Shown here in pieces: positions 1 to 8,868 of a DNA stretch of 64,000 bases. Under the pieces are notes generated by a model. It was given only the letters and a program-made list of their open reading frames with translations. It was not told where the DNA came from and did not search any database. The position numbers and the translations under genes were made by a program. How positions within the stretch are numbered: position 1 is the first letter of the stretch; each line of letters begins with the position of its first letter. The DNA comes from Streptomyces sp. NBC_01335 (GTDB lineage Bacteria; Actinomycetota; Actinomycetes; Streptomycetales; Streptomycetaceae): NCBI RefSeq assembly GCF_035953295.1, contig NZ_CP108370.1:5113001-5177000 (forward strand). The letters run 5' to 3'.

Positions 1-671
1 CCGTCCTTGTAGACGGTGTAACCGGTGGCCCCGGAGACGGAGTTCCAGGCGAGCGACACGGAGGACGAGGTCTTGGAGCCCGAGGTGAGACCCGCCGGAG
101 TGGCCGGGACCGTCGGGGCGGGGTCGGTGCCACCGCCGCCGTCCGGGCCGGTGACCGCGAAGTCGTCCGCGTAGTAGGCGGGCTGGCCGTACCAGCCGTG
201 GGTGTAGACGGTGACCGAGGTGGTGGAGGCACCCGTCGTGAAGCTCGTGGCGAGCTGCGTCCAGCTCGTGGCGCTCGGCGTCCAGGTGGAGACGTCCGTG
301 GTGCCGGTGCCGCTCACGCCGAGGTAGACGTAACTGCCCTGCACCCAGGAGGAGAGCGAGTACGTCGAGTTGGGCTTCACCGCGACGGTCTGGCTGCACT
401 GGGCGTTGTCCAGCCCGGCGGGGGTCGCCTTGAGCGCGGCGGAGCCGCCGTGCACGGGCGAGGAGACGGTGGCTCCGCTGCCGCCCGTACAGGTCCAGTT
501 GGTCAGGCCCGACTCGAAGCCTGCGTTCTTGGCCACGTTGACGTCGGCGGCCTCCGCGCTGCTCACCATGCCGGTGAGGGTCAGCGCGCCCGCCGCGACG
601 ACCGCCATGGCGGCGCCGAGCGCGGGACGGGTGTGGGGCCTTCGGTGCCTGCTGCCTGCGGTGCGTTCCAC
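1..671 (-). CDS. Secreted chitinase-like glycosidase, N-terminal part (partial)
   Basis: The gene runs off the left edge, so only about 223 N-terminal residues are visible. Starting at GTG 671 (Shine-Dalgarno CGGAGGA just upstream) the product has a basic N-terminus, a hydrophobic stretch and an AEA-A-like cleavage region, so it is exported. Next comes a carbohydrate-binding module of the CBM4/9/16 jelly-roll type (begins NAGFESGLTNWTC, ends YYADDFAVTG), a Gly/Pro/Thr linker, and the start of a fibronectin type III domain (PATPAGLTS to TGYTVYKDG). In Streptomyces this CBM-FnIII order usually precedes a GH18 chitinase domain, which lies outside the window. The catalytic assignment is therefore inference from architecture plus the DasR-type operator upstream. 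A different polysaccharide hydrolase remains possible. Confidence 0.75.
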   Translation of the reverse strand, partial: MERTAGSRHRRPHTRPALGAAMAVVAAGALTLTGMVSSAEAADVNVAKNAGFESGLTNWTCTGGSGATVSSPVHGGSAALKATPAGLDNAQCSQTVAVKPNSTYSLSSWVQGSYVYLGVSGTGTTDVSTWTPSATSWTQLATSFTTGASTTSVTVYTHGWYGQPAYYADDFAVTGPDGGGGTDPAPTVPATPAGLTSGSKTSSSVSLAWNSVSGATGYTVYKD

Positions 672-799
672 TGCATCCTCCGGGGGGAGTCGGGGTGGTG
701 GCGGGGGTGCGCCGGGGGGTCCGTGCGGGTCCGTGCGGTTATGCGTGGGTGTCGCCGCGGGAGGGCGACGGGAGGACGGTGGCCACCGCTGGCCGATAA

Positions 800-815
800 A
801 CTGGTCCAGACCAAT
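800..815. promoter_or_regulatory. DasR-type operator (dre)
   Basis: The 16-mer ACTGGTCCAGACCAAT closely matches the DasR responsive element consensus ACTGGTCTAGACCACT, with an almost symmetrical TGGTC-N-GACCA core. It lies about 130 bp upstream of the secreted chitinase-like gene read leftwards. DasR is the GntR-family N-acetylglucosamine-responsive repressor of streptomycete chitinase genes, so the site supports both the chitinase call and GlcNAc control. Confidence 0.75.
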
Positions 816-1584
816 CGACTTGTCAAGACCTCTGATGACGATTCACTCGTCCTAGCGGTTGTGGGGCGGTCCGGGCGGCGCTTCGTTCTGTCCGGTACGG
901 GTGGTTCCGTGATCTGAGTACGAGCCCCTCCGCGCCCCGGCCCACGGGGCGGCGGCCCGAACCTTTGCGACCGTGTGGATCCTTTCCCCGATGTCAACGC
1001 GGCGCGCCCGTAAAGCCGTTGCTGAGGTGCCGTGAGGTCGCGCGCTCACCGGAGCGGATCGCTCCGGTCGTCTTCGCGTCGCCCCTGCTGAGGGCGGCGC
1101 GGCGGGGGTCGGGACCCGGCGGCGGGTCCGGGCGTGCCCCCCTCCCGGTCCGGTGGCCGGCCGGGCCGCCCCAAGATCCGGATAAAATGGCGTCTGCAAA
1201 GAAGGGTTGGCGGTCGCCTCGACGGGCATCATGCGGACGCACGGGGGAGCGGGTGGCGTCAATGAGTTCTCGTACTCATCAATTGCCGTATGCGGACGCG
1301 GCCGACGGTGAGTGAAACGCCAACGCCCGCACAAGATCAGCGGTTTGGTGAATGGCTGGGAAAACGCCGGATAAACCTCCTCGGCGTCTGGAATTCAACT
1401 ACCTTCGCCCCGTGCGGATATGGGACCGGCGGAGACGCCGCGTTCCCGGTATCCGTCTCCATATTGATTCCTGAAGACGGTTTCCCGCCCTGGTAGGACG
1501 TGACTACAGTGCTGTCGGAGAACCACGGACAGGAGCGATTGCGGTCGGCGGTGCGACGCCGGCCGGAGCCGAACGGGGAACAGC
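816..1584. other. Intergenic region before the tad locus
   Basis: About 770 bp with no convincing gene; the open frames here have no plausible start signals or recognisable products. It should hold the promoter of the gene at 1585. A perfect inverted repeat ATGAGT-6 nt-ACTCAT lies at 1262-1279, inside a locally AT-richer stretch (1180-1480), and could be a regulator site for the pilus operon. Confidence 0.45.
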
Positions 1585-2451
1585 GTGCCGATCGCCATTG
1601 CAGTGACCAGTGCTGACCTGGTGCTGCCACCGACCGACCAGCAGACGCCGACCGCCGCCCTGCTGCACGCACCGGAGGATCAGGCGCTGGAACTCGCCGT
1701 CGGCGACATCCATCTCCTGCTGGAGCAGCACGGATACGTGATCGCCGTGTACCCGTCCTCCCTGCCGCCCGCCCACGAGCGGCGGCTGTACGCCATCCGC
1801 TCGGTGCTGGAGAGCGACCGGATCGCGCTGCTCAAGGTCGATCTGCCACCGCTCGGAGTCGCCGTGCTCGTACGGCAGTTGAGGCAGCTCTCCATCTGTG
1901 ACTTCAGCCCCGGCGTGGTCGCCTCCGCCGTCCGGCTGCTGGCCCACTACATCCACGCCGGAGCCCTGCTGAACTCCGTGGCCAAGCTCGACCGTTTTCC
2001 GGTCAGCCTCAAGGAGCACGCCAAGTCATGGGTACCCGGCGCCCAGTTCGCCGCACTGGCCGGAGCCGACGCGCGACTGGTCAAAGTGCGGCCCACGATG
2101 GAGCCGCTGCCCGGACCGGATTTCGCGACCCATCTGCTGATCGCCAAGGGTCAGGCCCCGCAGGAATGGGTACGGGAGCGACTGGCCGTGGACTGGAAGG
2201 TCCAGGCCATTCACGAGGCGGCGCTCCCCGCCGACTCGGTCCGCTGGTGGGGCACCTCGAAACTGGTGGAATTCGCCTCCTACCTCCCGGACATCTCCGT
2301 GCTGTACCAGCTGGTGGCCTCGGTGCGTCGGGAGAATTGCCACTGGTGCGGCATGGAACTCATCGGAGACCGCTGCGGGTTCTGCTCGTCCCCCCTCACG
2401 CAGCCCGAGAGCCGCACCCACGGCACGGTCGTGCTCGCCCGTGAAAGGTAG
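1585..2451 (+). CDS. Conserved hypothetical protein with C-terminal zinc ribbon, first gene of the tad locus
   Basis: This 288-residue protein starts at GTG 1585 with GGGGA a few bases upstream. I do not recognise a named family. It has no signal peptide or membrane segment. Near the C-terminus CHWCG is followed about ten residues later by CGFC, a likely zinc ribbon. The middle is Leu/Ala/Val-rich and reads as a soluble alpha/beta fold. It is 104 bp upstream of cpaB on the same strand, so it is probably co-transcribed with the pilus genes and may be a cytoplasmic accessory or regulator of pilus assembly. That role rests on position only. Confidence 0.7.
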   Translation: MPIAIAVTSADLVLPPTDQQTPTAALLHAPEDQALELAVGDIHLLLEQHGYVIAVYPSSLPPAHERRLYAIRSVLESDRIALLKVDLPPLGVAVLVRQLRQLSICDFSPGVVASAVRLLAHYIHAGALLNSVAKLDRFPVSLKEHAKSWVPGAQFAALAGADARLVKVRPTMEPLPGPDFATHLLIAKGQAPQEWVRERLAVDWKVQAIHEAALPADSVRWWGTSKLVEFASYLPDISVLYQLVASVRRENCHWCGMELIGDRCGFCSSPLTQPESRTHGTVVLARER

Positions 2452-2555
2452 CGACCCGCCGCCGCATCCTCCGCCCCTCGCCGGGCACCCGCACCGCGCG
2501 CACCCCTCCCTGTCCGCCGCCCCACGCATCCGATCCGAACGAGGTTGTCCGGTCC

Positions 2556-3263
2556 ATGAACTCCCGCCAGCGCCGTGGCGTCATACTCCTGCTCCTGTCG
2601 GTCCTGTGCGCCTTCGGCGCCTTCGCAGGGGTGCTCTCCGTGATCAGTGACGTCAACTCGAAGGTCGGACCCGAGGTCACCGCGTACCAGCTCAAGGCCA
2701 ACGTCGCCCCGTACACGGCCCTCAACAGCGGTCAGTTCGAGAAGATCTCGATGCCCGAGCGGTGGCTCTCCGCCAACGCCGTGACCGATCTGCGCGAGGT
2801 GCAGGGGAAGATCGCCGTCACCCAGCTCCGCCAAGGCTCGCTCCTGCAGACCGACATGATGGTCGCCAAGCCCGAACTCCGGGCCGGTGAACAGGAGATC
2901 GCCATCATGATCGACGCGGCGACCGGTGTCGCCGGAAAGATCACCCCGGGTGCCACGGTGAACGTCTACGCGACCTTCGCCGGTGAACGCGAGGGCGACC
3001 CGGCGCAGTCGAAGGTCATCGTCGCCAACGCCAAGGTGCTCGACGTCGGCAAGCTCACCGCCCTCGAACCCGACCGCAACAGCACCTCCTTCCAGGCGAC
3101 GCAGGCGGTCCCGATCACCTTCGCCCTCAACACGCTGGACACCCAGCGCATCGCGTACGCCGAGTCCTTCGCGGAGCACGTACGGCTGGCACTCGTCGCC
3201 CCCGGCAGCGACGGAACCATCCGTCCGGGCGACCGCACGTACCAGCTCGACAAGGACAAGTGA
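2556..3263 (+). CDS. cpaB: Flp pilus assembly protein CpaB/RcpC (SAF domain)
   Basis: The 235-residue product starts at ATG with one membrane segment at about residues 9-30 and a short cytoplasmic tail. After it comes an SAF-type domain (about residues 42-103: VTAYQLKANVAPYTALNSGQ onward, then GKIAVTQLRQGSLLQTDM) and an RcpC-like beta-rich domain (GVAGKITPGATVNVYATF). CpaB/RcpC proteins support Tad pilus assembly at the cell envelope. In a monoderm there is no outer-membrane secretin partner, so it probably acts at the membrane-wall interface. tadZ begins 6 bp after its stop, which supports co-transcription. Confidence 0.9.
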   Translation: MNSRQRRGVILLLLSVLCAFGAFAGVLSVISDVNSKVGPEVTAYQLKANVAPYTALNSGQFEKISMPERWLSANAVTDLREVQGKIAVTQLRQGSLLQTDMMVAKPELRAGEQEIAIMIDAATGVAGKITPGATVNVYATFAGEREGDPAQSKVIVANAKVLDVGKLTALEPDRNSTSFQATQAVPITFALNTLDTQRIAYAESFAEHVRLALVAPGSDGTIRPGDRTYQLDKDK

Positions 3264-3269
3264 GGACGG

Positions 3270-4553
3270 ATGACCATCAGAATCCTCCCGGCCGTCGGGG
3301 ACATCGACGCGGCCAGATCCGTCACCACCCTGCTCAGCCAGCTGCCCGACGCCGAACCGGCCACCCCGGTCGGCGACTCCACCCAGCTCATCGACACCCT
3401 CGCCCGACTGGCGGGCGAGGCCTTCGACGAGCTGCCGGAAGTCGTCCTCGTCCACGAACGCATCGGCCCGGTGCCCGCCCTGGAGCTGATCCGGGAGGTC
3501 TCGCTCCGCTTCCCGGCGGTCGGGGTCGTCCTGATCACCACCGACGCCAGCCCCGCGCTCTTCGCCGACGCCATGGACTCCGGCGCCCGCGGCATCGTCA
3601 CGCTCCCGCTCAGCTACGAGGAGCTCGTCAACCGCATCCAGGCGGCGGCCCAGTGGTCGTCCGGCGTACGGCGCCACCTCAGCTCCGGCAACGAGGTCTT
3701 CACCGGCCCCGGCGGCATGGTCGTCACCCTCACCGGCGCCAAGGGCGGTGTCGGCTGCACCCTCGCCGCCGTACAACTCGCTCTCGCCGCCCAGGCGTCC
3801 GGGCAGACCGTCGCCCTCGTCGACATGGATCTGCAGACCGGCGACATCGCCTCCTACCTGGACGTGCAGTTCCGCCGTTCGATCGTCGACCTCGCCCTGG
3901 TCTCCGAGATATCGCCGCGCGTCCTCACCGACGCCGTCTTCTCCCACTCCACCGGCCTCGCCCTGCTGCTCGCGCCGGGTGACGGCGAGCGGGGCGAGGA
4001 GGTCAGCGACCGGTCGGCCCGCCAGATCGTCAGCGCGCTGCGCTCCCGGTACGAGGTCGTCGTCGTGGACGGCGGCAGCCAGATGAACGGCGCCAACGCG
4101 GCGGCGGTCGAGATGGCGGACGTGGCCGTGCTGGTGACGACCCCGGACGTCATCGCGGTACGCGGCGCCAAACGCATCGTACGGATGTGGGACCGGCTGC
4201 AGATCCGCAAGGCGGAGGAGACCCTCACCGTCGTCAACCGCTACACCCGGAGCACGGAGATCCAGCCGCCGCTGATCCAGAAGATCACCGGCACCCGCGT
4301 CGCGGGTGTGGCCGTGCCCGCCAACTTCAAGGAGCTCCAGGGCGTCGTCGACGCCGGACGGCTCCACGAACTCGACGCCAAGAGCACGGTCAAACAGGCG
4401 CTCTGGGGACTGGCCGGGGAGATCGGGATCGTCAAGCCCCGGCCGGGGGAGAAGAAGAACAGCAAGGTGCGCAACGACCGGGGCTCGATCGGCGGCTCGC
4501 GCGGACGGCGCGGCACCGACGCGGGCCGGGGACGGACCGAGGGGACACGTTGA
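3270..4553 (+). CDS. tadZ: TadZ/CpaE-like pilus localisation ATPase
   Basis: This 427-residue cytoplasmic protein has a receiver-like N-terminal domain (residues 1-130, lacking the usual phosphoacceptor pattern) and a ParA/MinD-type ATPase domain. The deviant P-loop GAKGGVGCT (residues 157-164) has Cys where classical ParA proteins have the signature Lys, an alteration also seen in the TadZ branch. VALVDMDLQTGDIASYLD and VVVDGGSQMNGANAAAVE follow as the Walker-like and switch segments. TadZ/CpaE proteins mark the cell position for Tad pilus assembly. The C-terminal 40 residues are basic, Gly/Arg-rich and probably disordered. Confidence 0.9.
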   Translation: MTIRILPAVGDIDAARSVTTLLSQLPDAEPATPVGDSTQLIDTLARLAGEAFDELPEVVLVHERIGPVPALELIREVSLRFPAVGVVLITTDASPALFADAMDSGARGIVTLPLSYEELVNRIQAAAQWSSGVRRHLSSGNEVFTGPGGMVVTLTGAKGGVGCTLAAVQLALAAQASGQTVALVDMDLQTGDIASYLDVQFRRSIVDLALVSEISPRVLTDAVFSHSTGLALLLAPGDGERGEEVSDRSARQIVSALRSRYEVVVVDGGSQMNGANAAAVEMADVAVLVTTPDVIAVRGAKRIVRMWDRLQIRKAEETLTVVNRYTRSTEIQPPLIQKITGTRVAGVAVPANFKELQGVVDAGRLHELDAKSTVKQALWGLAGEIGIVKPRPGEKKNSKVRNDRGSIGGSRGRRGTDAGRGRTEGTR

Positions 4554-4556
4554 CCG

Positions 4557-5159
4557 ATGACCACCACGCTGACGCACGACACCGACATAGGGAGGAGGCG
4601 CCCCGGCGCCTCCTCCCGGAACGGCCGGCCCGCCGGATCCTCGGGTGACGAGGGCGGGCGCGGGCTCCGTACCGCCGGGCCCACGGGTGACGGAGGTGGG
4701 CGCGGGCTCCGCCGCGCGGGCGGGCACGGGCGTCGGCTCCGTAGCGCCGAGCCCACGGGTGACGGGCACGGGCGTCGGCTCCGTACCGTCGGCGGGCCCG
4801 GGGGCGACCGGGGGCAGACGGCGATCGAGTTCCTGGGCATGACGCCGTTCATCATCCTGATCATGCTGGTGCTCTGGGAGCTCGCCCTCGTCGGCTACAC
4901 CTTCATGCTCGCCGGGAACGCGGCCGACAAGGGCGCGCGGGCCGGGGCCGGCGCCGAGTTCGGTTCGAGTCTCGCCTGCCGGCAGAAGGCCCGCGAGGAC
5001 CTGCCCGACGCCTGGGAGAAGAACGCCGTGGTCACCTGCCGCAGCGGCTCCTCCCTCTACCGGACGAAGGTCCGCCTCAAGGTCCCGGTCCTGGTGCCCG
5101 GCCTCTTCGACCTGAACGTGCGCATCGACGGCGACGCGGCCTCGCCGCAGGAGGGCTGA
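4557..5159 (+). CDS. TadE-like minor pseudopilin with repetitive N-terminal extension
   Basis: This is a 200-residue protein. Residues 84-94 carry a prepilin-peptidase motif, DRG|QTAIEFLG, with the +5 Glu at 91. A membrane segment follows (about 92-118) and then a TadE-type domain. It should be cut after Gly86 by the A24 peptidase encoded at 17029 and join the pilus as a minor pilin. The first 83 residues are unusually long for a leader and consist of imperfect Gly/Arg/Thr repeats encoded by a minisatellite. They would be removed on processing, so their length may vary without harming the mature protein. The start ATG lies 4 nt after the tadZ stop. Confidence 0.85.
   Translation: MTTTLTHDTDIGRRRPGASSRNGRPAGSSGDEGGRGLRTAGPTGDGGGRGLRRAGGHGRRLRSAEPTGDGHGRRLRTVGGPGGDRGQTAIEFLGMTPFIILIMLVLWELALVGYTFMLAGNAADKGARAGAGAEFGSSLACRQKAREDLPDAWEKNAVVTCRSGSSLYRTKVRLKVPVLVPGLFDLNVRIDGDAASPQEG
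4643..4800. repeat. Imperfect tandem repeats in the tadE 5' end
   Basis: Units beginning GGGTGACG and containing GCGGGCTCCGTACC or CGTCGGCTCCGTA-type blocks start near 4643, 4685 and 4757. They are separated by GGGCCCAC/GAGCCCAC-like joints and stay in frame through the coding sequence. Confidence 0.7.
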
Positions 5160-5162
5160 GCG

Positions 5163-5552
5163 ATGACGGCCAACACCGCCCCCGCCCTCCCGGCCCGGGC
5201 CCGGCGCGACCGGGGCCAGGTCGCCATCGAGTACCTCGGCTTCCTGCCCCTGCTGCTCCTCGTCGGGATGCTCGCGCTCCAGCTGGGCCTCGCGGCGTAC
5301 GCGGCCAACCAGGCGGGCACCGCCGCCCGGGTCGCGGCCCGCAGCGCCAGCCAGGACTACCCCCGGGGCTCCGCCGCACAGGACGGCCGCGACGCCATCA
5401 GCGACTGGCTCACCGACTCCGACGAATTCCACATCAACGTGTCCGGCGGGGCCAGGGAGGTCACCGCCACCGTACGGATCAAGGTCCCGAGCGTCGTCCC
5501 CGGCATCGACTGGGACTGGGCCGAACGCAGCGCCACCTTCCCCCGGGGCTGA
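5163..5552 (+). CDS. TadE/TadG-like pseudopilin
   Basis: The 129-residue product has a short basic leader and the processing motif DRG|QVAIEYLG (cut after Gly18, Glu at +5, Tyr at +6). A 20-residue hydrophobic segment and an Ala-rich stretch (AANQAGTAARVAARSASQD) follow, then a small beta-rich C-terminal domain. This is the layout of TadE minor pilins and it parallels the preceding gene without that gene's extension. It starts 3 nt after the preceding stop. The two TadE-type proteins probably work together in initiating or tethering the pilus. Confidence 0.85.
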   Translation: MTANTAPALPARARRDRGQVAIEYLGFLPLLLLVGMLALQLGLAAYAANQAGTAARVAARSASQDYPRGSAAQDGRDAISDWLTDSDEFHINVSGGAREVTATVRIKVPSVVPGIDWDWAERSATFPRG

Positions 5553-5642
5553 CCGCGCCTCCTTTCGTACCCCGTACCTCGTCCCCCGTACCCCTACCCC
5601 GCCCGCGGCACCGACCGGACAGCCAGAGAGAGAGTCACGCAC

Positions 5643-6980
5643 ATGAGCCTGCGGGCACGCATCACCGCTCCCGAGGAGAACGGCGGGGCGCGCGAGGACG
5701 GACACATGGTCGCCCTCTACCGCGCGAAGCTCCTGGAGGAGATCGACCTCGCGGAGATGTCCTCGCTGGCCGCCGCCGACCGGCGGGTCCGGCTGGAGCG
5801 TGTACTCGGCCACATCATCAGCCGGGAAGGCCCCGTCCTCTCGACCCTGGAGCGCTCCCAGCTCATCCGCCGCGTGGTGGACGAGGCCCTCGGACTCGGC
5901 ATCCTGGAGCCGCTGCTCGAGGACGCGTCCATCACCGAAATCATGGTCAACGGCCCCGACCAGGTCTTCGTCGAACGCAGCGGCAAGGTCGAGCAACTGC
6001 CCATGCGCTTCGGCTCGCACGAACAGCTGATGCAGACCATCGAGCGCATCGTCTCCACCGTCAACCGCCGCGTGGACGAGTCCAACCCGATGGTCGACGC
6101 CCGGCTCCCCAGCGGCGAGCGCGTCAACGTGATCATCCCGCCGCTGTCGCTCACCGGCGCGACCCTCACCATCCGCCGCTTCCCCCGCTCCTTCACCCTC
6201 CACGAGATGATCGGCTTCGGCTCGCTCGACGAACAGATGCTGGTGCTGCTCGCCGGGTTCGTCCAGGCCAAGCTGAACATCATCGTCTCGGGCGCCACCG
6301 GTACCGGGAAGACCACCCTGCTCAACGCGCTCTCCGGGCTGATCCCGAACAACGAGCGCATCGTCACCATCGAGGACTCCGCCGAACTCCAGCTCCAGCA
6401 GAACCACGTGATCCGGCTGGAGTCCCGCCCCGCCAACGTGGAGGGCAAGGGCCAGATCACCATCCGCGACCTGGTCCGCAACTCCCTGCGTATGCGCCCC
6501 GACCGCATCGTGGTCGGTGAGGTCCGAGGCGGCGAGTCGCTCGACATGCTCCAGGCGATGTCCACCGGCCACGACGGTTCGCTCGCCACCGTCCACGCCA
6601 ACAACGCCGAGGACGCGCTGATGCGCCTCCAGACCCTCGCCTCGATGTCCGAGATCAAGATCCCGTTCGAGGCGCTGCACGACCAGATCAACAGCGCCGT
6701 CGACATCATCGTCCAGCTGACCCGGCACGCCGACGGCTCCCGCAAGATCACCGAGATCGCCGCCCTGGACTCCCACGGCCGCGACCCGTACCGCATCGTG
6801 AGCGTCGCCCGCTTCAACGCGCAGCCGATGGCCGCGGACGGCAGGATCTACGGCCAGTTCCAGTACCTCCCGCTGCCCCGCCGCATCGCCGACCGCCTCT
6901 ACATGGCCAGCCAGCCCATCCCGCAGGCCTTCGGCGTCGCCATGCACTCCGACCAACTCGCCACCCGAGAGGCCATGTAG
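5643..6980 (+). CDS. tadA: Tad pilus assembly ATPase TadA/CpaF
   Basis: This 445-residue protein is a secretion-type ATPase of the VirB11/PulE superfamily, CpaF branch. An N-terminal helical domain is followed by the catalytic core: Walker A GATGTGKTT (217-225), the Asp box IEDSAELQ (243-250), Walker B VGEVRGGE (291-298) and the His box TGHDGSLATVHANN (308-321). It should be a cytoplasmic hexamer powering pilin polymerisation through TadB/TadC. The start ATG follows a clear purine stretch (AGAGAGAG). The 90-bp gap before it is the largest inside the core pilus operon, so an internal promoter is possible. Confidence 0.95.
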   Translation: MSLRARITAPEENGGAREDGHMVALYRAKLLEEIDLAEMSSLAAADRRVRLERVLGHIISREGPVLSTLERSQLIRRVVDEALGLGILEPLLEDASITEIMVNGPDQVFVERSGKVEQLPMRFGSHEQLMQTIERIVSTVNRRVDESNPMVDARLPSGERVNVIIPPLSLTGATLTIRRFPRSFTLHEMIGFGSLDEQMLVLLAGFVQAKLNIIVSGATGTGKTTLLNALSGLIPNNERIVTIEDSAELQLQQNHVIRLESRPANVEGKGQITIRDLVRNSLRMRPDRIVVGEVRGGESLDMLQAMSTGHDGSLATVHANNAEDALMRLQTLASMSEIKIPFEALHDQINSAVDIIVQLTRHADGSRKITEIAALDSHGRDPYRIVSVARFNAQPMAADGRIYGQFQYLPLPRRIADRLYMASQPIPQAFGVAMHSDQLATREAM

Positions 6981-6991
6981 GTACCCCCGCC

Positions 6992-7924
6992 ATGAACTAT
7001 CTCCCTCTGATCACGGTCGGCGTGACGCTGCTCTGCGGCGTACTCGGCGTCTGGGGCCTGTACGCCTACACCGGCGGCAAGGCGGACCGCGACGCGCTCG
7101 TGGACCGGCTGTCGCACGCGGGGCACTTGCCGATCACGGCCCGCCGCTTCGCGGCTCTCGACCGGCGGCTCCGGGCCACCAAGCTCGGCAGGCGGATCGA
7201 ACTCAAGCTGGGCGCGACGGGCCTGGAGATCACTCCCGGCGAGTTCTTCGTCTACGCGCTCGCGTCGATGGCCCTTCTTTGGGGGGTGGCCTCGGCGATG
7301 CTTGCCGCGTTCTTCGGTCCGGTGGCCGCCCTTATCGGGTTGTGGGGGACGAACGCGTTCCTCAACTGGCAACGCGGTAAGCGTACGGAGCGCTTCATCA
7401 ACCAACTGCCTGAGCTTTCGCGCATCTTGGCCAACGCTACCCAGGCCGGTCTCGCCCTGAGGACGTCACTCTCGATGGCGTCGGAAGAGCTGGAGAACCC
7501 TGCCGGGGAGGAACTGGCCCGAGTCGCCCGACGCCTCGCCGTCGGTGAGTCCCTCGACGATGCCCTGAGCGAACTGACCGACCGTCTTCCCTCGCGTGAA
7601 CTGGCTGTGCTCGTCAGTACCCTGGTGCTCTCCAATCGGGCCGGCGGTACGGTCGTCAGCTCGCTGCGCAACCTCACCGAGACGCTGGAGGAGCGCAAGG
7701 AGACCCGCCGCGAGGTCAAGACCCAGCTCTCCCAGGTCACGGTCACCGCCTACGCCGTACCCATCTTCGGTCTCGGAGCGATGCTCCTGATGAACGCCGT
7801 GATGCCGGGGGCTCTGGACCGCATGACGGGTGCCTTCCTCGGCCAGGTCGCCGTGGTGGTCTCCATCGCCCTGTACACGATCGGATTCGTTGTGATCCGT
7901 CGTATGTCCCGTATCGACGTCTGA
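6992..7924 (+). CDS. tadB: Tad pilus inner-membrane platform protein TadB
   Basis: This 310-residue type II secretion F-domain protein has hydrophobic segments at the N-terminus, around residues 85-125, and two near the C-terminus (VTAYAVPIFGLGAMLL, VAVVVSIALYTIGFVVIRRM). The cytoplasmic T2SSF domain (INQLPELSRILANATQAG to SNRAGGTVVSSLRNLTETL) lies between. It should pair with TadC as the membrane platform on which the ATPase acts. It begins 11 bp after tadA. Codon choice here tolerates more A/T at third positions than the neighbouring genes. Confidence 0.93.
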   Translation: MNYLPLITVGVTLLCGVLGVWGLYAYTGGKADRDALVDRLSHAGHLPITARRFAALDRRLRATKLGRRIELKLGATGLEITPGEFFVYALASMALLWGVASAMLAAFFGPVAALIGLWGTNAFLNWQRGKRTERFINQLPELSRILANATQAGLALRTSLSMASEELENPAGEELARVARRLAVGESLDDALSELTDRLPSRELAVLVSTLVLSNRAGGTVVSSLRNLTETLEERKETRREVKTQLSQVTVTAYAVPIFGLGAMLLMNAVMPGALDRMTGAFLGQVAVVVSIALYTIGFVVIRRMSRIDV

Positions 7925-7937
7925 GGGAGGAACGGAC

Positions 7938-8825
7938 ATGGATCTGCTGCTTGCCGTGGGCATGGGGATCGCCGTCTACGGCATCATTTATGGCTACCGG
8001 ATGTACCGGGCCGATGCCAAGCTCCCCACCGACCTTGCCATTGCCCTCGAAGTGGGTGCCACCCGCACCAACGCCGTCGGCTCCGGAATCGACCGGCTGG
8101 GCATGCGCTGGGCGCCCGCCGTACTGCGGATGATGGGCGAGAAGGCCGTCAACAAGAAGCGCCGCCAGATCGACATGGCGGGCAATCCCGGCGGTCTCAC
8201 CATCGACCGCTATGCGGCCAGGCGCGCGGTATACGGCGCACTCGGCATGTTCGGTGCGTTCGCCATGCTGCTGCGGGGTCAGGTCTTTCTCGCCCTGCTC
8301 ATGGTCGGCTTCGGCCTCTTCTGGGTCGAGGCGGGCATCTGGTCGGCGGTCCGCGTCCGGCGGGAGCACATCGAACGGACCTTGCCGGACTTTCTCGACG
8401 TGCTGGCCGTCGTCGTGTCGGCCGGCCTCGGGTTCCGGCAAGCGCTGGGCCGGGTCTCGGAGAAGTACGAGGGGCCTTGGGCCGACGAACTCCGCATCAC
8501 TCTCAGGCAGATGGACATGGGAGTCAGCAGGCGCCAGGCCTTCGACGAACTGCGCAAGCGCAACGACTCCGAGCAGGTCGCCATGTTCGTCACCGCCCTC
8601 CAGCAGGGTGAGGAGCTGGGCGCCCCGATCGTCGACACGCTGATCCAGATCGCCAATGACATGCGGCGCACCGATGCTCAGAACGCCCGTCGGAAGGCCG
8701 CCAGGGCCGTGCCCAAGGCAACCTTCGCCGTCACCACCTTCCTTCTCCCCGGCACGCTCGTTCTGCTCACGGTCGGGTTCATCTACGGCGCCAACGTGGA
8801 CTTCGGGTTCGTGACGGGCGGATGA
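7938..8825 (+). CDS. tadC: Tad pilus inner-membrane platform protein TadC
   Basis: The 295-residue product has the same T2SSF architecture as TadB: an N-terminal membrane segment, a central helical pair (YGALGMFGAFAMLLRGQVFL onward), the F domain (LPDFLDVLAVVVSAGLGFRQ to ALQQGEELGAPIVDTLIQIA) and a C-terminal membrane segment. TadB and TadC work as a pair. The start ATG has GAGGGAGGAACGGAC just upstream. Confidence 0.93.
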   Translation: MDLLLAVGMGIAVYGIIYGYRMYRADAKLPTDLAIALEVGATRTNAVGSGIDRLGMRWAPAVLRMMGEKAVNKKRRQIDMAGNPGGLTIDRYAARRAVYGALGMFGAFAMLLRGQVFLALLMVGFGLFWVEAGIWSAVRVRREHIERTLPDFLDVLAVVVSAGLGFRQALGRVSEKYEGPWADELRITLRQMDMGVSRRQAFDELRKRNDSEQVAMFVTALQQGEELGAPIVDTLIQIANDMRRTDAQNARRKAARAVPKATFAVTTFLLPGTLVLLTVGFIYGANVDFGFVTGG

Positions 8826-8868
8826 AATGAGGGCCGGAGGCCATGAGCGGGAGGGAGGAGAGGCATCC

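Noticed and set aside
2280..6956. Open frame of about 1,550 codons antisense to the tad genes
   Set aside because: Its composition (Asp/Gly/Val/Arg/His) is the typical mirror of GC-rich coding on the other strand, and it has no start context or domains.
8827..8868. ATG 8827 as start of the histidine kinase
   Set aside because: It would add 14 residues with a weak ribosome site, whereas GTG 8869 has GGAGGGAGGAG at good spacing; not fully excluded.
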